From: GCA-2731375 sp964631725
GTDB taxonomy: Bacteria > Pseudomonadota > Alphaproteobacteria > GCA-2731375
DNA: 64,000 nucleotides
Direction of reading: 5' to 3'
Assembly: GCA_964631725.1 (NCBI GenBank)
Contig: CAZVYX010000012.1
Coordinates: 51,428 to 115,427, forward strand
The translations under genes and the position numbers were made by a program. Below are positions 7,623-15,963 of this stretch, piece by piece. The notes under the pieces are model-generated. The model was given only the letters and a program-made list of their open reading frames with translations. It was not told the DNA's origin and did not search any database. Each line of letters begins with the position of its first letter. Within the stretch, counting starts at the first letter, position 1.

Positions 7623-9170
7623 CTACTCTCCTCGTGCGGCCGCTTCGCGGTCCCGCAGTATTTTACGATTTACCTTGCCCGCCGGCGTTTTCGGCAATTC
7701 GCCGGTGAATTCGACGATGCGGGGATATTCGTGGCGGCTGAGATTCTTTTGCGCGAATTCCTGCAATTCCGCGACATAGCCATCATCGCCCGTCCGGTCC
7801 GATACGATGAAGGCCTTGACGACCAGGCCGCGAACCTCGTCGGGCACGCCGATGGCGGCGGCTTCCAGCACGTCGTCATGCTTCAGCAGGGTGTCTTCGA
7901 TCTCCATGGCCGACATGGTCCAGCCGGCGGAAATGATGACGTCATCGGCCCTGCCACCGTGAAAAAAGTACCCCTCGGCATCGATATGGCCCCGGTCCTT
8001 GGTAGGGACACAGCCGTCCGGGCGCATCACCATGATCTCACCCACCTCGTCCGGTGCGCAGGGCTTGCCGTCCGGATCCAGAATGGCGACCTCCTGGCCC
8101 GGCATGGGCATGCCCAGCGCTCCCAGTTTGACCGGCAGGTCCTCGGCGCCGGGATAACTGCCCAGTAGTACGCCGACTTCAGTGGTGCCGTAAAAGCTGC
8201 CCGGATACCTACCGAAAGTTTCCTTGGCCCATTCCGCGGTATCCGTATCCATGGGCTCGCCGGTGAAGCTCAGCTTCTCCAGGGCGAAGTTGTAACGGTC
8301 GGCGGTGCCGGCATTCTTCATCATGCGATAGTGCGTCGCCGCCGCCGACAGGTTGGTGATCTCGAACTCTTCCAGGGCCGCCATCAGGCGTTCCGGATCG
8401 AACTTGCCGGCATAGCTGGCCGTGGTCACGCCCAGGGCATGGGGCGAGAGGGTGCCGTGCCACAGGCCATGGCCCCAGGCCGTCGAGGAGGGGCACATGA
8501 AGCGGTCACCGGGCCGCTGTCCCGTACCGTACAAAGCCGCCAGCATCACGGTCACCACCGATTGATGGCGGTGTTTCACCGCGTCGGGCAGTTCCCGCGT
8601 GGTGCCGGAGGTGTATTGATACATGGCCATGTCCCGGCCATTGGTGGTCAGCTCGAACGGAATTTTGTGATTTTCCAACGCCGCCATGAAATCGTCGTCC
8701 GCGATCATGGTGTCGCAGCCCGCATGTTCCGCCAGATCGGCCTTTTCCGGCGCCAGCAGCAACAGTTTTGGTTGGCAGTCATTGACCCGCAGGCGTAACC
8801 CGTCCGGCCCAAACAATGTGAACAGTGGCACCGAGACACAGCCCGCCTTCATGGCGCCATACAGCGCGACGTAAAAGGGCAGGGACGGTTCCACCATCAA
8901 GGCCACCCGTTCGCCCGGCGCGATACCCTTGGCGCGGAGGAAATTGGCATAACGGCCTGACCAATCGGACAGCTCGCCAAAGGTGTAGCTTTCCGAACCC
9001 CCTTCCGCCAAGGCAACCCGCACCGCCACCCGGTCGCGGGGGTGACGCTCCAGACACTCGTGCGCGATATTTATGGCACCGCGATCACCGTCAAACAGAT
9101 CCCACATGGCTTCCTTGGTGCAGAAGCGTTGGGCATCGGCGAAGGAGGTATATTCTGACAGCTTGGGCAT
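7623..9170 (-). CDS. AMP-dependent acyl-CoA ligase
   Basis: This 515-residue ANL-superfamily ligase activates a carboxylic acid to its CoA thioester through an acyl-adenylate. The P-loop region is YTSGTTRELPDA at about 186-197, which is unusual because it lacks the common G-x-P-K. Also visible are FYGTTEVG, the hinge motif near KDRGHIDAEGYFFHGGRADD, and the catalytic Lys about 499 in TPAGKVNRK. I chose the ATG at 9170, which has an AGG 8 bases upstream. A start at 9236 would lie inside the -35/operator region. It is the first gene of an operon with the MaoC-like gene. Aromatic or branched acids are plausible substrates. Confidence 0.88.
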   Translation of the reverse strand: MPKLSEYTSFADAQRFCTKEAMWDLFDGDRGAINIAHECLERHPRDRVAVRVALAEGGSESYTFGELSDWSGRYANFLRAKGIAPGERVALMVEPSLPFYVALYGAMKAGCVSVPLFTLFGPDGLRLRVNDCQPKLLLLAPEKADLAEHAGCDTMIADDDFMAALENHKIPFELTTNGRDMAMYQYTSGTTRELPDAVKHRHQSVVTVMLAALYGTGQRPGDRFMCPSSTAWGHGLWHGTLSPHALGVTTASYAGKFDPERLMAALEEFEITNLSAAATHYRMMKNAGTADRYNFALEKLSFTGEPMDTDTAEWAKETFGRYPGSFYGTTEVGVLLGSYPGAEDLPVKLGALGMPMPGQEVAILDPDGKPCAPDEVGEIMVMRPDGCVPTKDRGHIDAEGYFFHGGRADDVIISAGWTMSAMEIEDTLLKHDDVLEAAAIGVPDEVRGLVVKAFIVSDRTGDDGYVAELQEFAQKNLSRHEYPRIVEFTGELPKTPAGKVNRKILRDREAAARGE

Positions 9171-9201
9171 CCAATAGACCTGACTTGAGGCATTTTTTGG
9201 C

Positions 9202-9229
9202 ACATTATGGGATCGCGCGGAATTGTCAA
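9202..9229 (-). promoter_or_regulatory. Promoter of the ligase/MaoC operon
   Basis: On the minus strand a perfect -35 TTGACA (plus 9224-9229) and a -10 TAATGT (plus 9202-9207) are separated by 16 bases. They are placed to start transcription about 25 bases before the ligase ATG. The -35 lies inside the first palindrome of the operator at 9223-9255. The promoter of the hyuAB operon at 29852-29879 has the same layout. Confidence 0.6.
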
Positions 9230-9255
9230 TGTGCAATACTGTTGTCTATTGACAA
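9223..9255. promoter_or_regulatory. Operator, two 14-bp imperfect palindromes (predicted IclR-regulator site)
   Basis: The element is TTGTCAATGTGCAA, spacer TACTG, then TTGTCTATTGACAA. A near-identical element, with the same 5-base spacer length, lies immediately upstream of the IclR-family gene at 29873-29905. It sits between divergent genes and overlaps the -35 boxes of both directions, as expected for an operator. That the IclR protein binds it is inference from the shared motif and from autoregulation being common in this family. Confidence 0.7.
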
Positions 9256-9278
9256 TAATCTGAGGCTCAATGTGATAT
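9249..9278 (+). promoter_or_regulatory. Promoter of the tandem thioesterase
   Basis: TTGACA at 9249-9254 and TGATAT at 9273-9278 are separated by 18 bases, about 50 bases before the start codon at 9329. The -35 box overlaps the right palindrome of the operator. Confidence 0.45.
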
Positions 9279-9328
9279 TGCCAAGGACGGCGGTAACACC
9301 GGGCCGCGGGGCGTGCTATGACAGATCC

Positions 9329-10276
9329 ATGACGCAGCAAATTGAGTTTGAAGAACCCGGCGCCATTCCCGAGGGTTATCATCCATTCACCCGCAGCGGC
9401 CCCTATGGCGACTGCATCGGGCCGATCTATTTCCGGCGCAATCCGGCTGGCGGTTTTCGTTATGCCATGCGCACCCGCGCGATGCACGCCAATCCCAATG
9501 GCGTGACCCACGGCGGCGCCCTGTATAGTTTCGCCGATCACATCACCGGCCATTCAGTGGCCACCGCGACGCAAAGAATTTGCGCCACGATAAAGTTCAA
9601 GGTGGAATATCTCGCTTCCGCGCCGTTGGGCGCCCTGATCGAGGCCGAGGTGGATTTGCTGCGGACGACGCGGACCATTGTCTTCCTGCGCCTACGCGTG
9701 TTTACCGGCGAGCAGACCCTGATGACGGCGGACGGCAGCTATAAGCTGTTCGCGCCGTTTGAGCTCAACAAAGCGAGCAAATCCGGCAAGCCCAAACCGC
9801 CCGCCGCCGTCAAACCGTCCGGCCCGCCGTCTGATGACCTTAAGGTCCCCCCGCCCGACGGCTTTCTGCCCTATCCAGATCAAGGTGCGTTCGCCGAAGT
9901 GTGCGGCCCCACCTACTACAGCCGCCTGGCGGATGGCAGCTTTCTCAACGGATTTCAGGCCCGGCCCGTGCACGACAACACCAACAAGATCGTCCACGGC
10001 GGTGTTCTGTTCGCCTTTGCCGATGACATCATGGGGCGCGCTTCATCGGGTGTATCGCGGCGCTATACAACGACGGTCGCCACCAATGTCGAATACCTGG
10101 CGCCCGCTCCCTTGGACGTCTGGATTGAAGGTACCGCTGAAATCACCCATATGGACGATGACTTCACCTTCTTGCGCAGCCGTGTATTCCATGGCGATCG
10201 AACCCTGTTGACCGCGGACGGCGTCTATCGGTTGCTGGGCCCCTATCAAAAGAAAAAGCCGGAGGCGGTCAAATGA
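9329..10276 (+). CDS. Tandem-hotdog PaaI-type acyl-CoA thioesterase
   Basis: This 315-residue protein consists of two hotdog thioesterase domains in tandem. Both carry the same blocks: GYHPFTRSGPYGDCIGPIYF and GFLPYPDQGAFAEVCGPTYY, then GVTHGGALYSFADH (about residues 57-70) and KIVHGGVLFAFADD, then KFKVEYLASAP and ATNVEYLAPAP. They are joined by a Pro/Lys-rich linker (about 155-175). The family hydrolyses acyl-CoA thioesters. The start at ATG 9329 fits the promoter and the point where homology begins. The open frame continues upstream without support. The stop overlaps the next gene as ATGA. Confidence 0.88.
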   Translation: MTQQIEFEEPGAIPEGYHPFTRSGPYGDCIGPIYFRRNPAGGFRYAMRTRAMHANPNGVTHGGALYSFADHITGHSVATATQRICATIKFKVEYLASAPLGALIEAEVDLLRTTRTIVFLRLRVFTGEQTLMTADGSYKLFAPFELNKASKSGKPKPPAAVKPSGPPSDDLKVPPPDGFLPYPDQGAFAEVCGPTYYSRLADGSFLNGFQARPVHDNTNKIVHGGVLFAFADDIMGRASSGVSRRYTTTVATNVEYLAPAPLDVWIEGTAEITHMDDDFTFLRSRVFHGDRTLLTADGVYRLLGPYQKKKPEAVK

Positions 10277-11166
10277 GCCAACCCATCAGTCATCAGGATA
10301 TCGGCGCGGCCAGGGTCACCAGGGTCGAGGAAGCGGCGGGCCCGGCGTTTCGTCTTTCCACCCTGTTCCCCGATTGGGACGAGGCGGTGTTCGAGGCGCA
10401 CAAGGACTGGCTGGTACCGAACTATGTTAATCCCGAGAAGATGACGGCGCTATTGGCCATGCATTCCTGGGTCGTGCAGTTGAACGGCCTGAACGTGCTG
10501 ATCGACACCTGCGTGGGCAACGACAAAGAGCGCATGCCCATGGAACGCTGGCATCATTCTCAAGGCCCCTACTTGCAGCGCTTGGAAGAGGCGGGTTTTC
10601 GGCCCGAGGATATCGATATGGTGATGTGCACGCATCTGCATGTCGACCATGTGGGTTGGAACACGCGTCTGCGGGATGGCCGCTGGGTGCCCACGTTTCC
10701 GAATGCCAAGTACATTTTCTCCCGCGCCGATTTTGAGCATTACAGGGAAAATGCCAAGAATCCGGAGGTGGATATGGATGGCAAGAGCTTCGTCGATTCC
10801 GTGCTGCCCATCGTCGAACACGGTTTGGCGGAAATGACTGATGGCGATCATGTTCTGGCCGAAGGGTTGTTATTGGAACCGGCACCGGGCCACACGCCCG
10901 GCCACGTTACCTTGAAGCTGGAATCAGGCGCGGATGCGGCGATCTTCACCGGCGATATGCTGCATCATCCCCTGCAGGTCTATTACCCCGAATGGAACAG
11001 CCGCTTTTGCATTCTGCCTGACGAGGCGCGGGTTTCCAGGCGGCGGGTCCTGGACTATTGCGCCGATCGCGGCGCATTGCTGATGCCGGCCCATTTCGGC
11101 ACGCCTCATTGCTGCCACGTGGACCGGGCGGGGGAGGCCTACGCCCTGCGCTGGCATCATGGCTGA
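10273..11166 (+). CDS. MBL-fold metallo-hydrolase
   Basis: This 297-residue metallo-beta-lactamase-fold enzyme has the dizinc motif HLHVDH at 121-126. The second-shell ligands are visible in PGHTPGH (about 205-211) and FTGDMLHH (about 224-231). Length and layout match the lactonase/quorum-quenching-like branch, but the natural ester or lactone is unknown. Its start overlaps the thioesterase stop by 4 bases, so the two are translationally coupled and likely share the operator-controlled promoter. Confidence 0.88.
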   Translation: MSQPISHQDIGAARVTRVEEAAGPAFRLSTLFPDWDEAVFEAHKDWLVPNYVNPEKMTALLAMHSWVVQLNGLNVLIDTCVGNDKERMPMERWHHSQGPYLQRLEEAGFRPEDIDMVMCTHLHVDHVGWNTRLRDGRWVPTFPNAKYIFSRADFEHYRENAKNPEVDMDGKSFVDSVLPIVEHGLAEMTDGDHVLAEGLLLEPAPGHTPGHVTLKLESGADAAIFTGDMLHHPLQVYYPEWNSRFCILPDEARVSRRRVLDYCADRGALLMPAHFGTPHCCHVDRAGEAYALRWHHG

Positions 11167-11273
11167 CACCAGCCGCCGGACGTGGTGACGACGGTCACGG
11201 TATTTGCGGCCGTTTTGAGATAGATTCTTGCCAGTACAAGATCTTGGCTGTTGCTGCCCATTGGAGTGCCAAC

Positions 11274-11756
11274 GTGAAATCCTACCTGCAAATTTCCGCC
11301 GCCGGGCTTTGCCTCGCGCTGGTATGTTTATTCGCCATTCCCGGCCAGGCCGGGCAAGTGGACATGACCAACGTAATTTTCAAGGAAGTGGAGAAACGGC
11401 TGATCCGCGAATATTACGGCTCGCGCGAAAAAAGCCGCGACAACTATGATCGCCATGATGATGGCAAGAGCCATGGCAAGAAACGCGGCAACAACAAACA
11501 TGGCAAGAAAGGCAAACGCGGCGGCATGCCGCCGGGTCTGGCAAAACGGCACGGCCTGCCGCCCGGCCTGGCCAAGCGCAAGCACCTACCGCCGGGATTG
11601 GCAAAGCGGGATTTGCCCCAGGGTTTGCTGGACGTCCTGCCCGCCGCGCCGCGTGGAACGGAGCGGATTATTGTCGACAACAACGTGGTTCTGATTCAAA
11701 AAGCGACCGGTATCGTTTTGGATATTCTTTTGGACGCAGTGGAAGGGGCGAAATAG
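11274..11756 (+). CDS. Secreted basic repeat protein, CigR/RcnB-like
   Basis: This 160-residue protein has a Sec signal peptide (residues 1-26, hydrophobic core GLCLALVCLFAIPG, cleavage after AQA-type GQA). A very basic middle follows, then three copies of PPGLAKR at 86-92, 96-102 and 106-112. The C-terminal strand-rich end contains NNVVLIQKATGIVLDIL. The PPGLAKR repeats and this C-terminus resemble periplasmic CigR/RcnB-like proteins. The start is GTG 11274, with GGAG 8 bases upstream. It appears to be a single gene between two unrelated neighbours. Confidence 0.78.
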   Translation: MKSYLQISAAGLCLALVCLFAIPGQAGQVDMTNVIFKEVEKRLIREYYGSREKSRDNYDRHDDGKSHGKKRGNNKHGKKGKRGGMPPGLAKRHGLPPGLAKRKHLPPGLAKRDLPQGLLDVLPAAPRGTERIIVDNNVVLIQKATGIVLDILLDAVEGAK

Positions 11757-11783
11757 TTCCACCTGGGCAGGCGCTGGACCGTG

Positions 11784-12188
11784 ATGACCACAAGATTCGA
11801 TATACCGAAGGGCCCTGGCGCCTACGCCCTTTTGATCAGGCTGCCTCGACAGCTGACCCTGCCCGTTGAACGCCTGGGCCGTCCCGTCCTTGATCCGGGA
11901 CACTACGTCTATTGCGGCAGTGCCCGGGGACCGGGCGGCTTGGCGGCGCGGGTTGGCCGCCATTTGCGCCGCGACAAGATCCTGCGTTGGCATGTGGATC
12001 ATTTGACGGTTGCGGGCCGGATCATCGACGTCTTCTGCCGGCTGGACGGCTCGGAATGCGATCTTGTTCAATGCTATGGCCGGTTGTCGGACGTGACCGT
12101 GCCGGTCCCCGGTTTTGGTAGTAGTGATTGCCGCCAATGCAAGTCTCATCTACTATTAGTGCCAAGCAAATTCGATCTATCCGTTTAA
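11784..12188 (+). CDS. GIY-YIG-like DUF123 protein
   Basis: This 134-residue protein matches the DUF123/Uri-type GIY-YIG family. GAYALLIRL corresponds to the GIY element and HYVYCGSARGPGGLAARVGRH to the YIG element with its Arg helix. RWHVDHL and CRQCKSHL follow. Family members are presumed nucleases of unknown role. A GTG directly before the chosen ATG is an equally possible start. Confidence 0.85.
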   Translation: MTTRFDIPKGPGAYALLIRLPRQLTLPVERLGRPVLDPGHYVYCGSARGPGGLAARVGRHLRRDKILRWHVDHLTVAGRIIDVFCRLDGSECDLVQCYGRLSDVTVPVPGFGSSDCRQCKSHLLLVPSKFDLSV

Positions 12189-12210
12189 GTTCACGCCGAC
12201 GAGGCCTGTC

Positions 12211-13221
12211 ATGGCGCTTTCGCAGTTTCCACGCATATCCTTGGCGCATCTGCCGACGCCCTTGGAGTATTTGCCACGTCTGAGCGCGGAACTTGGCGGG
12301 CCGCGCATTTTGGTAAAGCGGGATGATTGCACCGGGCTGGCCGTGGGCGGCAACAAGACCCGCAAGCTGGAATTCCTGATAGCCGAGGCGCAGGCCCAGG
12401 GCGCCGATACCATCGTAACCATCGGTGGCGTGCAGTCGAACCATGTACGCCAGACCGCCGCCGCCGCTGCCCGTGCCGGCCTGTCCTGCCATCTGGTCCT
12501 GGCCCGCGCGGTGCCGTGGGACGATCCGGCCTATGAAATCTCCGGCAACGTTCAGCTGGACCATCTGCTGGGCGCGCAAGTGCATCTGCTGCCTGAAGGG
12601 ACCGACCGGGACGGCGCGCTGCGGCGCATTGCCAGGGCGCTGCGGACCAACGGCCGCTCGCCTTATGTCATTCCCAGCGGTGGTTCCAACGCGACGGGCG
12701 CCCTGGGTTATGCCGTCTGCGCCGCGGAGTTGGAAGAGCAGGCCGAGGCGGCTGGAGAAACAATCGATTATCTGATCCATGCAACGGGCAGCGGCGGTAC
12801 CCAGGCGGGCCTGATCGCCGGTCTGCATGGCGAGAGCAGCCGAACCCAGGTCCTTGGCATCGATATCACGGCGGCGGCCGATGAAATCGCGGGCAAGGTG
12901 CGGACGATCGCCCGCGATACTTCCCAGGCCCTGGGGCAGGCCAAACGTCCGCCCAAGGATGCGCTGCAGGTTATTTCCGGCCACGCGGGCAGCGCCTACG
13001 GCATGCCGACGGAACAGATGCGGGCCGCGGTCCGCATGACGGCGCGCCTGGAAGGCTTGATCCTGGATCCCGTCTACACCGGCAAGGCCATGGCTGGACT
13101 GATCGATCTGGTCCGCCAGGGCCGGTTTTCCCAGGCCGAGACCATCGTCTTCCTGCATACCGGCGGCATGCCCGGCCTTTTCGCCTACAATGAGTATTTC
13201 CAGGACGACGCCGGCGTATAA
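12211..13221 (+). CDS. PLP-dependent D-cysteine desulfhydrase / cysteate sulfo-lyase family
   Basis: This 336-residue fold-type II PLP enzyme is related to D-cysteine desulfhydrase, ACC deaminase and cysteate sulfo-lyase (CuyA). Lys49 in GGNKTRKLE is the Schiff-base lysine. QSNHVRQTAAAAA follows, with the phosphate loop in ATGSGGTQAG near 191-200. The C-terminal LHTGGMPGLFAY has Thr where ACC deaminases usually have Leu, so deaminase activity is unlikely. D-cysteine desulfhydrase and L-cysteate lyase are the main options. Confidence 0.85.
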   Translation: MALSQFPRISLAHLPTPLEYLPRLSAELGGPRILVKRDDCTGLAVGGNKTRKLEFLIAEAQAQGADTIVTIGGVQSNHVRQTAAAAARAGLSCHLVLARAVPWDDPAYEISGNVQLDHLLGAQVHLLPEGTDRDGALRRIARALRTNGRSPYVIPSGGSNATGALGYAVCAAELEEQAEAAGETIDYLIHATGSGGTQAGLIAGLHGESSRTQVLGIDITAAADEIAGKVRTIARDTSQALGQAKRPPKDALQVISGHAGSAYGMPTEQMRAAVRMTARLEGLILDPVYTGKAMAGLIDLVRQGRFSQAETIVFLHTGGMPGLFAYNEYFQDDAGV

Positions 13222-13230
13222 CCGGAAGCG

Positions 13231-14034
13231 CTAGCCGGTGGCGGTCATGCCGCCGTCCACCACCACCTCCGAACCGGTCATGAAGCTGGAGGCGTCGGAG
13301 GCGAGGAACAGGATGGCGTTGGCGATATCAATGGGTTGTCCCAGACGTCCGATGGGATGCAATTGACGGATTTTTTCCAACGCGGCCCTTTGCCCCTCTT
13401 CATCGTGATGGGCCACCATGTCCTGGACCATGGGCGTAATGATGGTGCCCGGGTGGACTGAATTGATGCGCACATTATAGCCGTAGTGCGCCGCCTCGGC
13501 CGCCGCCGCCTTGGTCATCAGGCGTACACCGCCCTTGGAGCCGGCATAGGCGATCTGGCGCATATGGCCCTGGATGCCGGCGACCGAGGATATGTTGATG
13601 ATGGAGCCGCCGCCCAAACCCTGCACGCTATCCCGCATTGCCGGCATGGCGTATTTGATGCCGAGAAAAACACCATCCAGATTGACCGCCATGACCTTGC
13701 GAAAATCTGCCAGGCTGGTATCGGCGATCTTGCGCACCAGTTCGATGCCGGCACCGTTGACCAGAATATGCAAGCCGGCAAAACGCTCCATGACCGCTGC
13801 GATTGCCTGTTCCCAGGCGGTTTCCGAAGATACATCCAAGGGCACATGGAGCGCCCCTCCGCCCGCATCGGATATCGCCTTTGCGTTCTCCGCGGCGCCT
13901 TCGGCATTGATATCCGCCACGGCCACCACGGCGCCCTTGGCGGCCAGCAGGCGGGCAGTTTCAGCGCCAATCCCGGAGGCGCCTCCCGTGACCAACGCCA
14001 CCTTTCCACTCACATCATAGGTGCCGTCCGTCAT
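13231..14034 (-). CDS. Short-chain dehydrogenase/reductase
   Basis: This is a 267-residue classical SDR. The NAD(P) motif TGGASGIG is at 16-23, with Asp41 after strand 2 suggesting NAD preference. The NGAG motif is near 93-96. The catalytic Ser150, Tyr163 and Lys167 (YAGSK) are all present, and the C-terminus has DGGMTATG. The substrate is an alcohol or ketone that cannot be specified. It is divergent from the TRAP operon and convergent with the desulfhydrase gene. Confidence 0.9.
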   Translation of the reverse strand: MTDGTYDVSGKVALVTGGASGIGAETARLLAAKGAVVAVADINAEGAAENAKAISDAGGGALHVPLDVSSETAWEQAIAAVMERFAGLHILVNGAGIELVRKIADTSLADFRKVMAVNLDGVFLGIKYAMPAMRDSVQGLGGGSIINISSVAGIQGHMRQIAYAGSKGGVRLMTKAAAAEAAHYGYNVRINSVHPGTIITPMVQDMVAHHDEEGQRAALEKIRQLHPIGRLGQPIDIANAILFLASDASSFMTGSEVVVDGGMTATG

Positions 14035-14162
14035 GCCGCGTCTCCAATGTCCTATTTGTGTACCCGCAAGGGTTGGTTGTGTTCGACCGCTAACGTGCAG
14101 GTTGCCTTGACCGCCGCTGTCGACTACGCTTCCTCGTCATCATAACGAATTGGGAGGCTAGC

Positions 14163-15245
14163 ATGAAAAAAATCGGGATATTCAGGCCCCTGGTGGCGGG
14201 CGCGATCGCGGGGGCCATGGCCCTTGGGTTGGCGGCCGCGCCGGCATCGGCCGATATGAAAAAGCGGGAGTTCAAGGTGGTCGGCACCTGGGGCTTTCTT
14301 GACCATTGGAAAGAGCGTGAAGGCCCGTTCTGGAAAGAGCGCCTGCCGAAGCTTTCGGGCGGCGTACTGACGGCCAACGCCAAGTCGCAGACCGAACTGG
14401 GCCTGTCCGGGTTCGAGATCATGCGTCTTTTGAAGCTTGGCGTGTTTGATGCGGTGCATGGCGTCACCACGTATGTGGCCCAGGACAGCCCCGCCATCGA
14501 AGGCGCCGATCTGTCTGGCGTGATCCAGGATCTGGGCACTTACCGCAAGGCCAACGAAGCCTATCGCGGCATTCTGGCGCGGGAGTTCGAACAAAAATAC
14601 GGCGCCAAATTGTTGATGATCTATGCCTGGCCCAGCCAACAACTGTGGTGCAACCTTGGCGACAAGAGCATCAAGGAATACGGCCTGCATCAGTTGAAGG
14701 GTAAGAAGATCCGCACCTATTCCACCACGCTGGGTGACTTCATCGAGGGCGTCGGCGGTTCCGCCGTGACCATCGCCTTTGCCGAGGTGGTGCCGGCGCT
14801 GCAAAAAGGTGTGGCCGACTGCGGCCTGACCGGCACCCTGCCGGCATATAATGCGAAATGGTATCAGGTGGTGACGCATAATATCCGCATCCGCCTGGGC
14901 TATGCCTCGTCCTTCCTGGCCATGAACTTGAAGCTGTGGAACAGCCTGGACAAGGATACGCAGGCCTTGTTCCTTCGGGAATTGCCGAAACTGGAAGACG
15001 AAATGTGGGTCGCCACGGCAAAGAACGATCAGCGCGGCATGGATTGCAACGCCTCCGGTCCCTGTGACGGCCCGACGGGCGGCATGATCCCCATCGAGCC
15101 GACAGCGGCCGATAAAGCCATGCTGAAAGACGTGGTCGAAAACGTCGTCTTGAAGCGTTGGGCGAAACGTTGCGGCACGCAGAAGTGCATCGACGAATGG
15201 AATGCCACGATCGGCAAGATCTCCGGCATGAAGGCGTCCATGTAG
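14163..15245 (+). CDS. TRAP transporter substrate-binding protein (DctP family)
   Basis: This is a 360-residue periplasmic protein with a signal peptide (about residues 1-30, VAGAIAGAMALGLAAAPASA). The mature part shows the DctP fold, including the IRTYSTTLGDFIEGVGGSAV ligand-binding stretch and FAEVVPALQKGVADCGLT, a conserved DctP motif. It delivers a small organic acid or similar solute to the DctQM permease encoded next. GGGAGG lies just before the ATG. A strong hairpin follows the gene (15268-15299), which would favour higher levels of this subunit than of the permease. Confidence 0.92.
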   Translation: MKKIGIFRPLVAGAIAGAMALGLAAAPASADMKKREFKVVGTWGFLDHWKEREGPFWKERLPKLSGGVLTANAKSQTELGLSGFEIMRLLKLGVFDAVHGVTTYVAQDSPAIEGADLSGVIQDLGTYRKANEAYRGILAREFEQKYGAKLLMIYAWPSQQLWCNLGDKSIKEYGLHQLKGKKIRTYSTTLGDFIEGVGGSAVTIAFAEVVPALQKGVADCGLTGTLPAYNAKWYQVVTHNIRIRLGYASSFLAMNLKLWNSLDKDTQALFLRELPKLEDEMWVATAKNDQRGMDCNASGPCDGPTGGMIPIEPTAADKAMLKDVVENVVLKRWAKRCGTQKCIDEWNATIGKISGMKASM

Positions 15246-15267
15246 TTTTCGATACTGTATCCACGGG

Positions 15268-15299
15268 TTGGCGCCGCGTCTGTGTTGACGCGGCGCCAA
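15268..15299 (+). terminator. Intra-operon hairpin after the TRAP binding-protein gene
   Basis: There is a perfect 13-bp stem (TTGGCGCCGCGTC and its complement) with loop TGTGTT, followed by TTTCG. The U-tract is short, so it probably acts as a partial terminator or mRNA 3'-end stabiliser rather than a full stop. Such elements commonly set the ratio of binding protein to permease. Confidence 0.75.
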
Positions 15300-15347
15300 T
15301 TTCGTAATCCCCGGGTCTTCACGATTTTCAGACCAAGGAAGTAGATT

Positions 15348-15959
15348 ATGCTCGCTAAGATCCATGCACGGCTGGAGTACATATCCCGTCTGGCGGTATG
15401 GATAGGGGGCGCCACCTTGATGGGCGCCGCCTTCATGGTTACCGTCGATGTGCTGTCGCGTAAATTTATCGGCGTCACCATGAGCGGCTCGGACGAATAT
15501 TCGGGCTACGTTTTTTCGGCCACCACCACGTGGGCCTATTCTTTTTGCCTCTTGCACCGCTCCAATGTGCGAATTGATGCGCTCTACAGCACGTTGCCAA
15601 AACCTGTGGCCGCGATGCTCGACGTCGTGGGCTGTATTCTGTTGTTTTATTACATGTCTTACATGACCTATTACGCCGGTGTTTCGTTTGTGGATTCATA
15701 TGTGAACGACTCCGTTTCGATTACCACCCTGGCCACGCCGCAATGGATACCACAGTTGTTTTGGTTCACTGGTCTGGCTCTGTTTCAAATCACTTTGGTC
15801 TTCGTCACGCTCTATGCCCTTGTCGCCCTGTTGCAACGCAATTGGGATCTGGTTGGACAAATTGCCGGTGTCCCGAGCATCGCGGATGTGATTGAGGAAG
15901 AAACCCACGGTCAAGACGTTGTCCTGGCCCTTGGCGACAACCTGGACAGGACGAAATAG
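15348..15959 (+). CDS. TRAP transporter small permease (DctQ family)
   Basis: This 203-residue integral membrane protein has four hydrophobic segments at about residues 15-40, 50-72, 88-112 and 128-152. SGSDEYSGYVFSATTTWAYSFCLL is typical of DctQ. It pairs with the large permease encoded 4 bases downstream. The C-terminal tail of about 45 residues is charged and cytoplasmic. Confidence 0.9.
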   Translation: MLAKIHARLEYISRLAVWIGGATLMGAAFMVTVDVLSRKFIGVTMSGSDEYSGYVFSATTTWAYSFCLLHRSNVRIDALYSTLPKPVAAMLDVVGCILLFYYMSYMTYYAGVSFVDSYVNDSVSITTLATPQWIPQLFWFTGLALFQITLVFVTLYALVALLQRNWDLVGQIAGVPSIADVIEEETHGQDVVLALGDNLDRTK

Positions 15960-15963
15960 CAAC

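Noticed and set aside
9171..9236. Earlier start of the acyl-CoA ligase
   Set aside because: It would begin within the operator and -35 region and lacks a ribosome site.
8825..9328. Upstream extension of the thioesterase frame
   Set aside because: It overlaps the ligase antisense and lacks hotdog features. Homology starts at 9329.
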